Shown here: piece after piece, positions 43,962 to 54,594 of the stretch | How positions within the stretch are numbered: position 1 is the stretch's first letter | Layout of the letters: each line of letters starts with the position of its first letter | Assembly: GCA_036346405.1 (NCBI GenBank) | Contig: CM070562.1 | Location: 74,047,482 to 74,111,481 of the forward strand | Direction of reading: 5' to 3' | DNA length: 64,000 nucleotides | DNA from: Phyllostachys edulis | Taxonomy: Eukaryota; Streptophyta; Magnoliopsida; Poales; Poaceae | Made by a program: the position numbers and the translations under genes | Notes under the pieces: model-generated | Database searches by the model: none | The model's input: only the letters and a program-made list of their open reading frames with translations | What the model was told of the DNA's origin: nothing

Positions 43962-45360
43962 GGAGAATTGGGGGTTATTAGTCCTCTTGGCCTGTTATGA
44001 GGGGGAGTTTGCTCTTTTGCATTCATTGTACCTTAATGCATTTTAAAATTCAGCAACTTGCATTGTAATATAAACTTGTGGAGCTTTGACTATTATCCTT
44101 GTATGACATGTTTTCATGCTTTATACCCTGCCATGTCTTGTGCTAGCTTCCTAGATTTCTTTTATGGCTTTTCTTGTATTGCTTAGCTCTTGCCATGCTA
44201 GCTTTATTATCTGTGAGAAAATTGAATCAAAACATCACTTGGTAGATCTTGTGACTAGTTTTGCCATAGTGATCCTCTAATGATTCATGCCATGTCATAT
44301 AGGCTAAATTGAGTCTTGAACTTATTCTGAGTTTTAAATTGAGCTATGATAATTATTAAGTCAAGCAAATGAAAAATGAGCTTTTCTGTGCGAAAAAACT
44401 AATCTCACCAATTCTTTCTTATGAGACGGCTTGCCATTGCACTAGGCATGAACTCAAGGGGAGTTTTGGATGACCTAGACCACTCTTTTAAGCTTCTAGC
44501 TTGAGATGGTCGCGGCAAGGCTTGAGATCTAGCACCATGCTAAGTAAACAAAATTGTCAATTGATTGAAGCTTAGGAGGTAGTTGTGGATGGCTCCTAGT
44601 CCAGGACTTGCTTTACTAAGATAAAACCAATCATTTTCAGCAAAGTACTCAAAGTGCTAAATTTCAAATGCTTGAACAAATCGATTTATAATTAAACTCA
44701 AAAATGCTCAAAATTGACTCATTTTCTAGTTTCTGGGCTCCATTTTTGCCTATAGACATGGCCTGACTCATTTTTGATACCTTTAGTTAAACTATGATCT
44801 TGAGCACCATGTCATGCTACCAATTCACTTAATCTCAGATTATTGCTATTTTGGCATTAGCTTTGTTGTACATGTTTTGCCATGATTGAACATTGCTTCT
44901 TCACATAATATGGCTTGGTGTAATACTTGTACAGTCCTCTCGGGTAATATTCATGGCTCCTTTTGCTCAAATTAATATTAAAAAAAACTAAAAAACTAAA
45001 AAATTAAAAACTGCAGCCATTCCATGTCATTTATGCTCTATTTTCTCTCTTGCAACTTGATGACTCCATTGTCAAAGGGGGAGACAAATTAACAAAAATG
45101 TTGTTTTGTTTTAGGTCTTGTTGAAAACTTGCTCTTTCCTTTGGACCTTAAGAGAGATTTTTGTCTCGTTTCTAGATTTTGAAGCTCTCTCTGATTCTTT
45201 CACCTTATCTCACTTGCTGAAGCTATTCTAAAGCCAACTTGGTCATTTCCTTGCATTCACTTGCTTTTAGGACCAAGTTGAGAATTTGTGCGATAAACTG
45301 TCTTCTTTTTCTTTTAAACCTCAAAGCATTCATTTTTAGGGAAATTGCCAATGTGTTCAT
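43962..45360 (+). other. Sirevirus 3' non-coding region with repeated polypurine motifs
   Basis: About 1.4 kb without long frames between RNase H and the 3' LTR. AGGGGGAG-type motifs occur near 43999, 44457 (AGGGGAG), 45076 and 45364. Repeated polypurine motifs in this interval are a family trait of Sireviruses. No envelope-like gene seen. Confidence 0.7.
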
Positions 45361-45372
45361 CAAGGGGGAGAT
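45361..45372 (+). promoter_or_regulatory. Polypurine tract of Sirevirus
   Basis: CAAGGGGGAGAT immediately before TGTGAACACC of the 3' LTR. Confidence 0.93.
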
Positions 45373-47247
45373 TGTGAACACCATGAGGATATGCTCATGA
45401 TTCTAAGTGATGTTACAATTGGCAATTTGGTTGAAGGTTTGTTGGAATTCCTGTTTTTCAGAAAGTTTCAGCAAAGTGTCAGGATTATCGGTAGTACCGG
45501 AGTGTTAACCGTGGTAATACCGCACTGCGGAACAACCGGCTTAACTAGAGAGGTGCTACCGGAGGCTTTCGTAAGAGCGTGGTGATTTTTTGGTATCGGT
45601 AGTACCGGCTTGGAAGCCGCGGTACTACCGCGTAACGGTACAAGCGTTGGTTGTTAAGCGGTATGGAAATACCAGTAGCAGTGTCTTGGGAGATTTTCGG
45701 GAATCCTTTGAGAGCGGTATGACCACAGTGCTAAGAGCGATACTACCGTGATGCGGTAGTACCGGGTGTTATATGGAGGTAGTACCGCATTTGTTGAGAA
45801 TTTTGGTTATCTTTGTTTCTTTCAGAGATTTGAGTTGGGAATAGGTCATATCCTTGTTTGCCATTGCATATGTGTTGCATATTGCATGTTTTGAGCTAAC
45901 GTGGGTCAAGTTGTGAAGAACTTCTTCCCGAAGACAATTTCTCTGTCTATTGCTGTGCAGGTGGCTTGCAGGTCAACGACGGTCAAACGGGGAGGAGGAT
46001 CGGGACTAAGCTTGGATAGCTAAGGTCTAGAGCGATCGTGGATACCGGGTGAAGTCAAGTGACTCAAGCATGGTGCAGAATGGACGAAGTTGATCGAACG
46101 GGCAGTTCGATGCAGTTGGTTGGATCAAGCGGCGTGGGGGTCGGTGCAAGTGCCTTGGAGGTTCCGATGAGATTCGGACGGGAGAGACTTGCCGACATGA
46201 TGAGAGCCATTGATCAACCTACACGTGGCGAAGCAAGCGATTGCTTCGACTGGATCGGACTCAGTCCATGGAGAAGGATCGAGAAGGGGTATTTTGGTAA
46301 TTTCACCAAATACCGCCTTTGTGATCTCTTGACTAATCCGTGGCGCGGGTCGACGCTTGGAGAAGCGGTATAGGTCAATCGAAGACGAAGACAGCACTTT
46401 GAGATGTGTGCGTGTGTTTAACCCATTGTGTGTGTTAGGGTTTAATGGGTGCCCTAATGGAATATTCCTAGATGCTTAGCCTCCACTATATAAGGGCTGT
46501 GTGCTGTTTCCAGCAGTTCAATGCGTTTTTGTTTGAGACTATCCTTAGGGTTTTGGAGAGGGAGAGAACAGCTAGGTTTCTAGGGATTGATTGACTGAGT
46601 GTTGCTCATGTATTGAGTTGTGTCCTCCAAGATGGAGTGGCTGTAAACCTCAAATCTTCAATCATCAATCAATCCATGCAAGTTCTCTGAGATGAGCCCT
46701 CTTCATTCTTTTATCTGTTCTTGCATCCTGTGTGATGCTTTGGTGCTTTTGATGATCCACTGCTTCTCTCTTGAATCTTTCTATTGATAGTGCTTGCTAT
46801 GACTTGTGGGAGACCATCCAAGGTCATCTTGATCATCCATAACCCTCGAGCAAGCCTAGGATCAGTTTTGGGTATATGACCCGGTTTTGACCCTTTCTTT
46901 GCCAAATCTGAAAAAGGTCAAAACTTTTCATGGATCTGTTGAATAGATGATTGGAATATGTTCCTGATATCCGCTAGAGGTTTTGTTTCAAGTTTGATAA
47001 GGTTTGGTTGGGTGAGTCACAAGTTGATCATTCTTTAGGTTTGATACTCTGCTGTCGGCAAGAACTCCAGGAAAATCGGTCATACTGCACTATGAACAGT
47101 GGTAGTACCGCAATCACAATTGCGGTAGTACCGATTTCAGTTTATTTTCAGCAGAGATTCTGATTTTTGTTGCTGCTTCTTTGAGGGTTTGCAAAAATTG
47201 TTTGAGCGCCTATTCACCCCCCCCTCTAGTCGCTTTCCGGTCCTACA
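45373..47247 (+). repeat. Sirevirus 3' LTR (1875 bp)
   Basis: Same ends as the 5' LTR and almost the same length, with scattered substitutions. It includes a 15-bp palindrome CGCGGTACTACCGCG near 45618 that is changed in the 5' LTR. Confidence 0.95.
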
Positions 47248-47251
47248 AATT

Positions 47252-47700
47252 GCTTACAAAATTTCCAGTCTCCCCTATTACATGGGTAGAGGTGGCTATT
47301 TATAGCCTTTTTACTGAGTACATGATATTACTAACCTACCCTGCACAGGACCCTATACTAGTAGGGGTTGCAGGGGTTTTTCCTACGCCTAGGTGTAGCC
47401 TTTGGCTCATGGTAGACCTTCCTGGACCTGGTCTGTCCAGCTGGTGCACCTAGTTCAGCGGTACTATGGTCCTTTGGTGGGGGCTGCACTGCTCTGGACC
47501 CCTCGGGCCCCTTCGGATCCTTCGGGAGCCTTCGGGGCCCTTCGTGTACCTTTGGTCCCTCCGGACACCTCCGGGGCTCTTCGTGCACCTTCGGGTCCCC
47601 TCAGAGACCCTTTGTATGCCTTTGGGTCCCCTCGGGGACCCTTCGTATGCCTTCGGGCCCCTCTTGCCCCCTTCGGCCCTTCAGTGGTCTTCGGCGCGGT
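47252..47700 (-). repeat. LTR H fragment, piece 3
   Basis: Continues piece 2 across the Sirevirus. A TATA box on the minus strand (reverse complement of CTATTTATAGCC, 47300-47311) and transcription-start-like sequence downstream suggest minus orientation. At 47500-47690 a degenerate array of about 36-39-bp units with CCTTCGGG and CCCTTCGTATGCC. The upper boundary is not resolved. Confidence 0.5.
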
Positions 47701-48289
47701 GGGCGCACACACGGTGTTCGCCTGGTCATGGGGGCCAGTGGACCGTCTCTACGACAAGCCCCTCACGGTCGAGGTCTTGCTTCGTCATGGCTGAAACCGT
47801 GCCCTTCTTCCTGGAGGGTACAAGTACACCATCCCCTTCGGCCTGGCGAAGTATTCTTCGGCGTGTCACCCCCGCGGCATCTTGGTCGAAGCGACGGGCC
47901 TGGTGGTGGCCCGTTGGGTAGCACGCGGCGTTGTTGGGTGCCACGCGCCATAAATGGGCGAGGCTTTTGCGACACCTCGGGCGCCGCGCCTAGCGATGCA
48001 TGCATTAATGCCATCTATTGGTTCCTGTGCGCCATAATGTTTGTTTGCTCGGTGCACTGTTGGTTTGCCACGTGTCATGTTATGTTTGGGGCGTGGCTCA
48101 TCGGTTTCTATGCCCTGCATCGCTATAGGCGCGCTGGCTTACAAATAGGTGGCCTGGGGCTGACTCAGTCCTTATCCTTTCAAACCCAGCCTTTGCTTGC
48201 ATGCTTCCCTCCCGTGGCTTACTCCTTCATGTACACTGCGGCCCTTCGTTCCGAGTATTCCACACCTTGAGACGACGAGGTGAGCCAAG
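47701..48289 (+). other. Unassigned upstream region of the gypsy-type element
   Basis: GC-rich sequence with no convincing frame. A TATA-like TTACAAATAGG near 48140 and pyrimidine-rich sequence downstream could be the promoter or leader of the gag-like gene that starts at about 48323. It may be an LTR; ends not identified. Confidence 0.35.
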
Positions 48290-48524
48290 GATGAGTTAGG
48301 GCACTCCACCGTGACCTCGTAGGTGCTATGGGCCCTCAAGGATGAGGGGAAGTTGGCGGATCTGGCCGACGTTCGTGCCCTTGGACATGAGGTCGTGCCA
48401 ACGCCCCAGGAAGACGAAACGATCATGTTCGTGGCCTTCCTAGACGTGGGTCTTCGCCTGCCGTGCGTTGACTTGATGGTCCAGGTACTTCAGATGTACG
48501 CAGTAGATTTGGCCCAACTGAGGC
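48290..48524 (+). pseudogene. Gypsy-type transposase-domain protein, 5' part
   Basis: Plus frame from about 48323: DLADVRALGHEVVPTPQEDE, FLDVGLRLPCVDLMVQVLQM, YAVDLAQL. This is the start of the plant 'putative gypsy-type transposase' domain (PF04195 type, common in grass gypsy elements). It is interrupted by a solo LTR at 48525; the same frame resumes at 58003 after removal of that LTR and one target copy. Confidence 0.8.
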
Positions 48525-49284
48525 TATGACACCCTGATCTTCAGAACCTTTTTAAAATTTTCAAAATAAAAAGAACCATTTTGTTTTGATGAGAATTCAA
48601 AGCTTAACCTGAAATTTTATAATGGATTTAAGTTGACTAACTCAAACTACAACTAAAATTCCTTGTTGGTTTCCTGAGTTATTGGAGTTTTGATAGTGTT
48701 TCCTTCTCTGTTCGTCATTTACCCGCTTCTGGTCTGGACCTCCCTTTGTCTGGAATCTAATGGCCCAGACCTCTCCCTCATTGGATCCAATGGTCCAGAC
48801 CTCCTTTGTGTTGTCCTCCTTTGGTCCAGACCTCCTTGGGTCTAGACCTCCCAAATGCTTGGACCTCCCCTTACCTTTATTGGACCTCTCCACGTCCTTC
48901 AGGACCTCTCCATGTCCTCTAGGACCTCCCCTTACCTTTATTGGACCTCCCTGTGTCCTACCGGACCTCCCCAGGTCCTCTAGGATCTCCTCCCTATCTA
49001 TTTCCACCTCTATCAAATGTGAGTCGTCCGATTTGCATTGGACAGTTTGATCCTGGTGAGCGTTCGGATGGTCCGAACGTCCCACCTCCTCTGAGCCCTT
49101 AGATCTTCGTTGGACGGTTCGATTTGTTGTGACGTCCAGACGGTCCGAACGTCCCAGCCATTCTGGACCATCCGATTTAGTTCTAAGGCTGAGATCCTGC
49201 GCTAGCTCTAATGGTCCGAATGTCCCACCCTTCCTGAGCCTTAGATCATTCTGGGCGGTCCGATCGAAATCCAGCGGTCTCGAC

Positions 49285-49530
49285 TCCTCCTTGTAAATCT
49301 GGACCATTAAGACATCCCCCTTGGAGATCTTAACCGTCCAGACCTCCTCCTTGTAAATCTGGACCGTTAAGACCTCCCCCTTGGAGATCTTAACCGTCCA
49401 GATCTCCTCCTTGTAAATCTGGACCGTTAAGACCTCCCCCTTGGAGATCTTAACCGTCCAGACCTTCTCCTTGTAGATCTGGACCGTCAAGACCTCCCCT
49501 TTGGAGATCTTAGCCGTCCCGACCTCCCTC
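49285..49530. repeat. 60-bp minisatellite, family D solo LTR
   Basis: Four to five units in register, reverse complement of those at 1382-1945 (CTCCTCCTTGTAAATCTGGA / GACCTCCCCCTTGGAGATCT). Confidence 0.9.
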
Positions 49531-49824
49531 TTTGGCAGATCCGATCGTTAGGACCTCCCCTTGCAAATCCTAACCGTTCAGACCTCCCCTGGATTTGATC
49601 CTACGGTTCTAGAACTCCCTTGTGGGTGAGGATCTCCTCTTACCTTTGCAGACCTCCCCGTTTGTGCTTAATCTTGACCGTTGGACCTCCCCTTTGGAGA
49701 TACAACCGTCAGGACCTCCCTTGCGGGTGAGGACCTCCTCCCAGCTCTTGCGAACCTCCTCTGGTGCACTTAATCTTGGCTGTTTGGATCTCCCCTTTGG
49801 AGATCCAACCGTCAGGACCTCCCC

Positions 49825-50900
49825 TGATGAGGACATCCCGATTGGACCGATTACACGAGCAAGGGCTAAATTAATTAACCAACAGGTGAACTCATTCCTA
49901 ATTAATTTTAATCTTGATTCTAATGAATATATGTTACTGCATAATAGTCGATATTGTGTGTTTGCAGTTTTATCGTATACAAGCACAGGGAGACCGTGTC
50001 AAGCCAAAAAGAGAAGATGCTGCTGCTAATATAAACCTATGTTTAATGGCTTGTACAAATATCAAGTACTGTCCACACATGGAAGTTGAGAGAAAGAAGG
50101 AAGGCCCGTTGCTGTGCAAGGAAAGGAAAGAGAAAGATCAATCAGCATGCATGTTTCTTGCCCAGATACTACACGTTGGATCAAACGGAAAAGGAGGTTG
50201 TTTAATTTCCTTGTAAATCACCAAGAGATGGAGAAGATTACGGGCTTGGTTTTATGCATTGGCCAAGAGGGAAAAAAGTAACTAAAGTCCTACAGGTTCA
50301 CAAGACCACATGTAGGAGAGAGAAGAAATGCATGCATGTGTTACGTGAGTGCTAGAAGGAAAGCAAGGAAAGGAACCAGTCATTGGCCAATTAAAGAAAG
50401 AAAGCAACGGCAGGACGCGTGAAGGCAAACGGAAGATGGCCTGCGCGTTTCTCGGGTGGCCGAACTGAATCAGATTAGTTTGTATATTTTAATTGTTGAG
50501 TCCGTTTTGAATTCGTTGGCCGAAGCTAGGACTAGCCGGCCCTAGGTCTTGCCGTGCATGGGAGTTAAATACCCCTTTACCCTCTATGTAAAAATGCACC
50601 ACAAATATGAATCTATTATTTTGAGAGAGAGCTATACGCTTATTCTTCCTAGAGTTTGACACACAGTGCAACCTAGAGGGAAATTGGGCGTTCTCAACCC
50701 TGTTGTTCTTGTGATTCCTTATGATTTGCAGGAGCAACAACACGTCTACTTTGTGTGGTCAGGTAGACGGGATCACGAGCGTGTGGTTGGGCGAATTCTT
50801 TTGTCGCAGGTTGCTGTTCTGATAGTGATTGGCGCCATCGGTTCGTCAGGTTATACGGATCATAGTTTTCTTTTGCGTTGCTTGATCTTATGTTCATAAA
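49825..50900 (+). repeat. 5' terminal repeat of gag-only element
   Basis: Matches 54387 onward with few differences up to GCAGGTTGCTGTTCTG and CGTCAGGTT, then diverges; the last 40-60 bp differ mainly by C-to-T/G-to-A changes and a small indel, so the exact right end is uncertain. Confidence 0.8.
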
Positions 50901-50919
50901 AAAAAAATCAATCTGTGCC

Positions 50920-51350
50920 GTAGTGTGTGCTACAGTCGTGCCGATACTTCAATCTGCTACAGCGCCGCCGCGCCAATCGCGTGATAAAAATCGGCGCTAC
51001 AGAAGCGCTTGCTACTGCTTTCGAGTTCTGTTCCTGCGCTACAGTGCATGGCAAGTAGATCTCTAATTCCTACGGCACTGTATTAGTCCGCCGCCGCAAA
51101 TCGCTGAGGGGAAAAAAAAACGCGCTGCTATAGCAGCACTGCTACAGTTCGCGCGGGCACCGTACATGCTACAGTACCGATTGCTACAGTAGACTCCGAA
51201 CAGTATTTCGCTGCTACATTTAGTATTGCTGCGGTGTTAAAAAAACAGCAACGCCGTTTCAGCACTGCTGCAGCATCCCGCGAGGGAAAAAAACCCATCG
51301 CTCAGTTTGCTACAGTACGCGATTGTACTGTTCATTGCTACAGTGCCATG
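50920..51350 (+). repeat. Leader with dispersed GCTACAG motifs
   Basis: GCTACAG occurs about nine times (near 50929, 50953, 50995, 51039, 51142, 51168, 51190, 51309, 51337) plus close variants (GCTACAT, GCTGCAG), spaced irregularly in GC-rich text. It lies between the 5' terminal repeat and gag, where packaging signals sit. Confidence 0.75.
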
Positions 51351-51540
51351 CAAAAAATATACCTCTCATATCTTTTGTGAGCCAATTCAATCATTGGCGA
51401 ATACTTTGCTCCTATTTGAGACTAGCTTGTTGATATTGCTCTAGGGCTGCTCGTTTTCATCTCTTTGCACAATCTAGCTTGTGAGTTTTTGTTGTACCTA
51501 ATGGGATTGTGCTTCTCTTTGTGAACCTTTTTGTTGGTCG

Positions 51541-51642
51541 AATATCAAAAAAAAAAGAGAAAGAAAGAAAGGAAAAAAAAAACAGAGGAAAAAAAAACAA
51601 AAAAAAAGAGACAAAAAAAAGATAATTAAAAAAAAAAGTGTT
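51541..51642. repeat. A-rich purine low-complexity tract
   Basis: About 100 bp of A runs with scattered G (AAAAAAAGAG types). Nothing else seen here. Confidence 0.9.
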
Positions 51643-52203
51643 TGGCTGACATTGTTTTGAGAGCACACCTAACTGGTACCTATTTTCAGATTGTGCTATT
51701 TCATTGTTTTGAGCAATCTTGTGCCCTATTTTATATCTTTGAGCAATTAGCTAGCGTCTTTCCATAACTTGTGCAATACGAGCTAGTTGTTCATCACTTA
51801 TATCTTTATATCAGCTCATTCCTTTGATTGCATTAAGTTCCGTCATCTTTGCGTGTGAGTTGCTTCGTTCTTCGCTTATATCTTCTGGATCAGCAACTAG
51901 GCATTGAATTCTAGTTTGGATTGTTACCTAGCTTTACAATATCTAGAAATTTCAGATTGCATAGGTAAACACTTTTCCCTCCAAGCTCCACAAATAAGCC
52001 ATTGTCTAACAGTGCTTGTGTAATTGAATTCGCTTAATCTATCACCTTGTGTTGTCTACCGTCACCAAAGTGTGTGCAGCTCTTCAATTACATCAAGGAC
52101 GCAAAAGAACTTCGGTCGGTAAGAGAAGGTGAGATTGAGTGATTTCAACAAATAAAAACTTCCACATCCACATATATAGTTTGTCTTTGCTTTGTTACTA
52201 ACC

Positions 52204-54594
52204 ATGGAAGATCGCGAGTATACATATATTCCCTTCTATGGTAGTAATGATCCAGAGGAGTATCTTGAGTGGGTACAAGACATGGAGGTCGAGTTTGAAT
52301 CCCAGAAGTTCGAATCAGAAGCCAAGGAAGTGAGAGTGGCCACTTTGTTTTTTGAGGACTATGCCTCCAATTGGTGGCGACAACTAAGTGGGAAACGACT
52401 CATTACATCTTGGGTCAAATTAAAAGGGGCCATGAGAAGAGAATTTGTTCCATCCTATTATGAGTGGGAGCTATTATGCCATGTGGAGAGCATTACACAA
52501 GGGTCGAAAGATGTCCAAGATTATTATGATGAGCTGAGTCATGCAATGCGCCGTGCCAATATCACTAGTGCATCTCAAGAAAAGAAATACTTCAAAGCAG
52601 GCTTGAATTTTCAGATCGTTGCTGCACTTCAAGATAAATATTTTCGTAGCCTGCAAGATCTTGTGAAATATGCTATGAAGGTGGAAAAGGGACTTAAAAG
52701 CATGCACGCATATCAATTAAATCTACGCCGACTCTTTAGTGCTCACTCATCCACTAGTTTGTCACTTAAGAAGATGGGCAAGCATGAGAATTCTTCTTCG
52801 GCCAAGGAGACGAGTAGTGTTGCCTTGTCACAACCCGCAGTACATGAGGAGATCGTGGTTGATGGCAATTGCGCCATTGCTGGCCCACGATTAATAGAAG
52901 ATAAGATGCTTCAAAACCCATCTGAGGATGAGAGCCACATAGCCAAATTGAGTGAGAGTGTTGAAAATTGTGAGCTGTGTGATTCCACCATATGTGAGGT
53001 TGAGAGCATCCAATTTGAGAGTGTGAGGGATACACCAAAAGAAATGAGTGAAGTAGAAGATAGTAAAAGTGAGGTTATTGCTGAAATTAATGATTTACTC
53101 TCTGCTTCTAGTGTTGTTTCTCACATTGTGCAGGTTGATATTAAAGAAGAGGAGTTGAAGTTTCAACAACCGGCACCGTTGGAAGTAAAAGACGAGGAGA
53201 TAACCACGGTTGGGGATGGAGCGCTTGCTGCCCCGTGGTTCCATCATGAAGATTTGATACCTACAACACCTACAACAACTAAGAAGGACGTTAAAGGAAA
53301 CAATAATGGTGTTGAATTGAATATTCATCAAGAAGAGGTAAGTAAGAGTGAGAACTCTAGTGTTCCTTTGAATATTCCATATGCTGAATTTAATGCGCTT
53401 AATTTACGTAATGTGGAATTGATTACTCATGATGAAGTTCTTACTAGAATACACCTTGATGATTCTTTATGCTATATCATGTTCGATGAGCCCATAGAGC
53501 TATCTAATGTGATTGAAAGAGTTTTTGAAATTGCATGTTCAAAATCACTAGTTAGTACCTACACCTCCACTTATAAATTCAATTTGATTGGATACTATGG
53601 TGTAGATAACAAGTTTTATGTTTATCGAATATGCATTACATGTGATAAGCTTGCTAAATTGAAATTACATATTGTGGACATACCATCTTTTGTACAATGG
53701 CGTGATATTTCTGAGATGAGTTTAAATGATAGTGCTTACGGTTTAGAACAAAATATGCTGCATACTTGTTCGCCTCTTACACATATAAGAAATCAAAGTA
53801 GCGCAGCTGAAGCATGGAAGATACTAAAAATTTTCTCATCCATACTAGAACAATTTGATGTGAATAGTTCAATAAATACATTGTATACATCTTATGGTTA
53901 TTGTGCTGAATACATTGTGCAAAAGAAGGGGAACACTATAACAATTGACAATGAATACATATACCATGCATACACGTTGTTTTCTTTGTTAAGCACATTT
54001 TCAGGTTATCAAAAGCCGAGGACGGCTTTTCTTAAAGAAGGGGAGGATGATACAGTTATAGACACACTTAGTACTTTTCAGTTAAATATATTATTTGACT
54101 GGAAAGAATTATTGAGCCACATTAAATATTACCAGGTGAACTCTAATTTAATTCAGTCTTTAATTATCATACTTAGAGACACAGAGCTACTACTATTTTA
54201 TTTAATTATATGCAGACGTATATATGATCTGTACAAGCCTAAAGTGAAGATACGCTTCGAAGGCCCTGAAGGAATACATATATCATTTCTTATATTCGGA
54301 GTTCAGTTGCGGAAGCAGCAATCGGATTCATCTTGTGCACCTGAACAATCAGAGTCGAGGACGACTCCTTTTCAAGAGGGAAAGGATGATGAGGACATCC
54401 CGATTGGACCGATTACACGAGCAAGGGCTAAATTAATTAACCAACAGGTGAACTCATTCCTAATTAATTTTAATCTTGATTCTAATGAATATATGTTACT
54501 GTATAATAGTCGCATATTGTGTGTTTGCAGTTTTATACGTATACAAGCCTGGGAGACCGTGTCAAGCCAAAAAACGAGAAGATGCTGCTGCTAA
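52204..54594 (+). CDS. Gag-like protein of non-autonomous element
   Basis: Start at ATG 52204 (context AACCATGG). Retrotransposon gag domain in residues about 10-170: EYLEWVQDMEVEFESQKFES, VATLFFEDYASNWWRQLSGK, SWVKLKGAMRREFVPSYYEW, VQDYYDELSHAMRRANI. No zinc knuckle follows; the remaining 600 residues are acidic and unrecognised, ending IPIGPITRARAKLINQQV, a motif often seen near the end of gypsy polyproteins. The frame runs about 210 nt into the 3' terminal repeat. Splice-like signals (CAG|GTGAACTC near 54136 and 54446; ATGCAG near 54213) hint that the C-terminus may be spliced. It is nearly 800 codons without a stop, which is striking among the wrecks around it. Confidence 0.8.
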   Translation: MEDREYTYIPFYGSNDPEEYLEWVQDMEVEFESQKFESEAKEVRVATLFFEDYASNWWRQLSGKRLITSWVKLKGAMRREFVPSYYEWELLCHVESITQGSKDVQDYYDELSHAMRRANITSASQEKKYFKAGLNFQIVAALQDKYFRSLQDLVKYAMKVEKGLKSMHAYQLNLRRLFSAHSSTSLSLKKMGKHENSSSAKETSSVALSQPAVHEEIVVDGNCAIAGPRLIEDKMLQNPSEDESHIAKLSESVENCELCDSTICEVESIQFESVRDTPKEMSEVEDSKSEVIAEINDLLSASSVVSHIVQVDIKEEELKFQQPAPLEVKDEEITTVGDGALAAPWFHHEDLIPTTPTTTKKDVKGNNNGVELNIHQEEVSKSENSSVPLNIPYAEFNALNLRNVELITHDEVLTRIHLDDSLCYIMFDEPIELSNVIERVFEIACSKSLVSTYTSTYKFNLIGYYGVDNKFYVYRICITCDKLAKLKLHIVDIPSFVQWRDISEMSLNDSAYGLEQNMLHTCSPLTHIRNQSSAAEAWKILKIFSSILEQFDVNSSINTLYTSYGYCAEYIVQKKGNTITIDNEYIYHAYTLFSLLSTFSGYQKPRTAFLKEGEDDTVIDTLSTFQLNILFDWKELLSHIKYYQVNSNLIQSLIIILRDTELLLFYLIICRRIYDLYKPKVKIRFEGPEGIHISFLIFGVQLRKQQSDSSCAPEQSESRTTPFQEGKDDEDIPIGPITRARAKLINQQVNSFLINFNLDSNEYMLLYNSRILCVCSFIRIQAWETVSSQKTRRCCC

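Larger units (their letters stand above)
31238..47247 (+). mobile_element. Full-length Sirevirus (Ty1/copia), decayed
   Basis: Direct LTRs 31238-33111 and 45373-47247, primer site, gag, protease, integrase, RT, RNase H order (copia), polypurine tract. Flanking gattg / aattg is a 5-bp duplication with one mismatch. The RT text (SAFLNGFIEEEVYVKQP, LSKALYGLKQAPRAWYDRLK), long coiled-coil gag extension, palindrome-rich LTRs and repeated AGGGGGAG motifs before the 3' LTR fit the Sirevirus (Maximus/SIRE) lineage. A 5.36-kb solo LTR splits it. Many stops, frameshifts and a deletion make it dead. Confidence 0.96.

Noticed and set aside
43962..45360. Envelope-like gene between RNase H and 3' LTR of the Sirevirus
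   Set aside because: No frame longer than a few dozen codons and no transmembrane-rich peptide in plus frames; only polypurine motifs noted.
47402..48270. Several frames of Pro/Ser/Gly-rich protein
   Set aside because: Derived from the degenerate CCTTCGGG array and GC-rich sequence; no domain, mutually overlapping on both strands.
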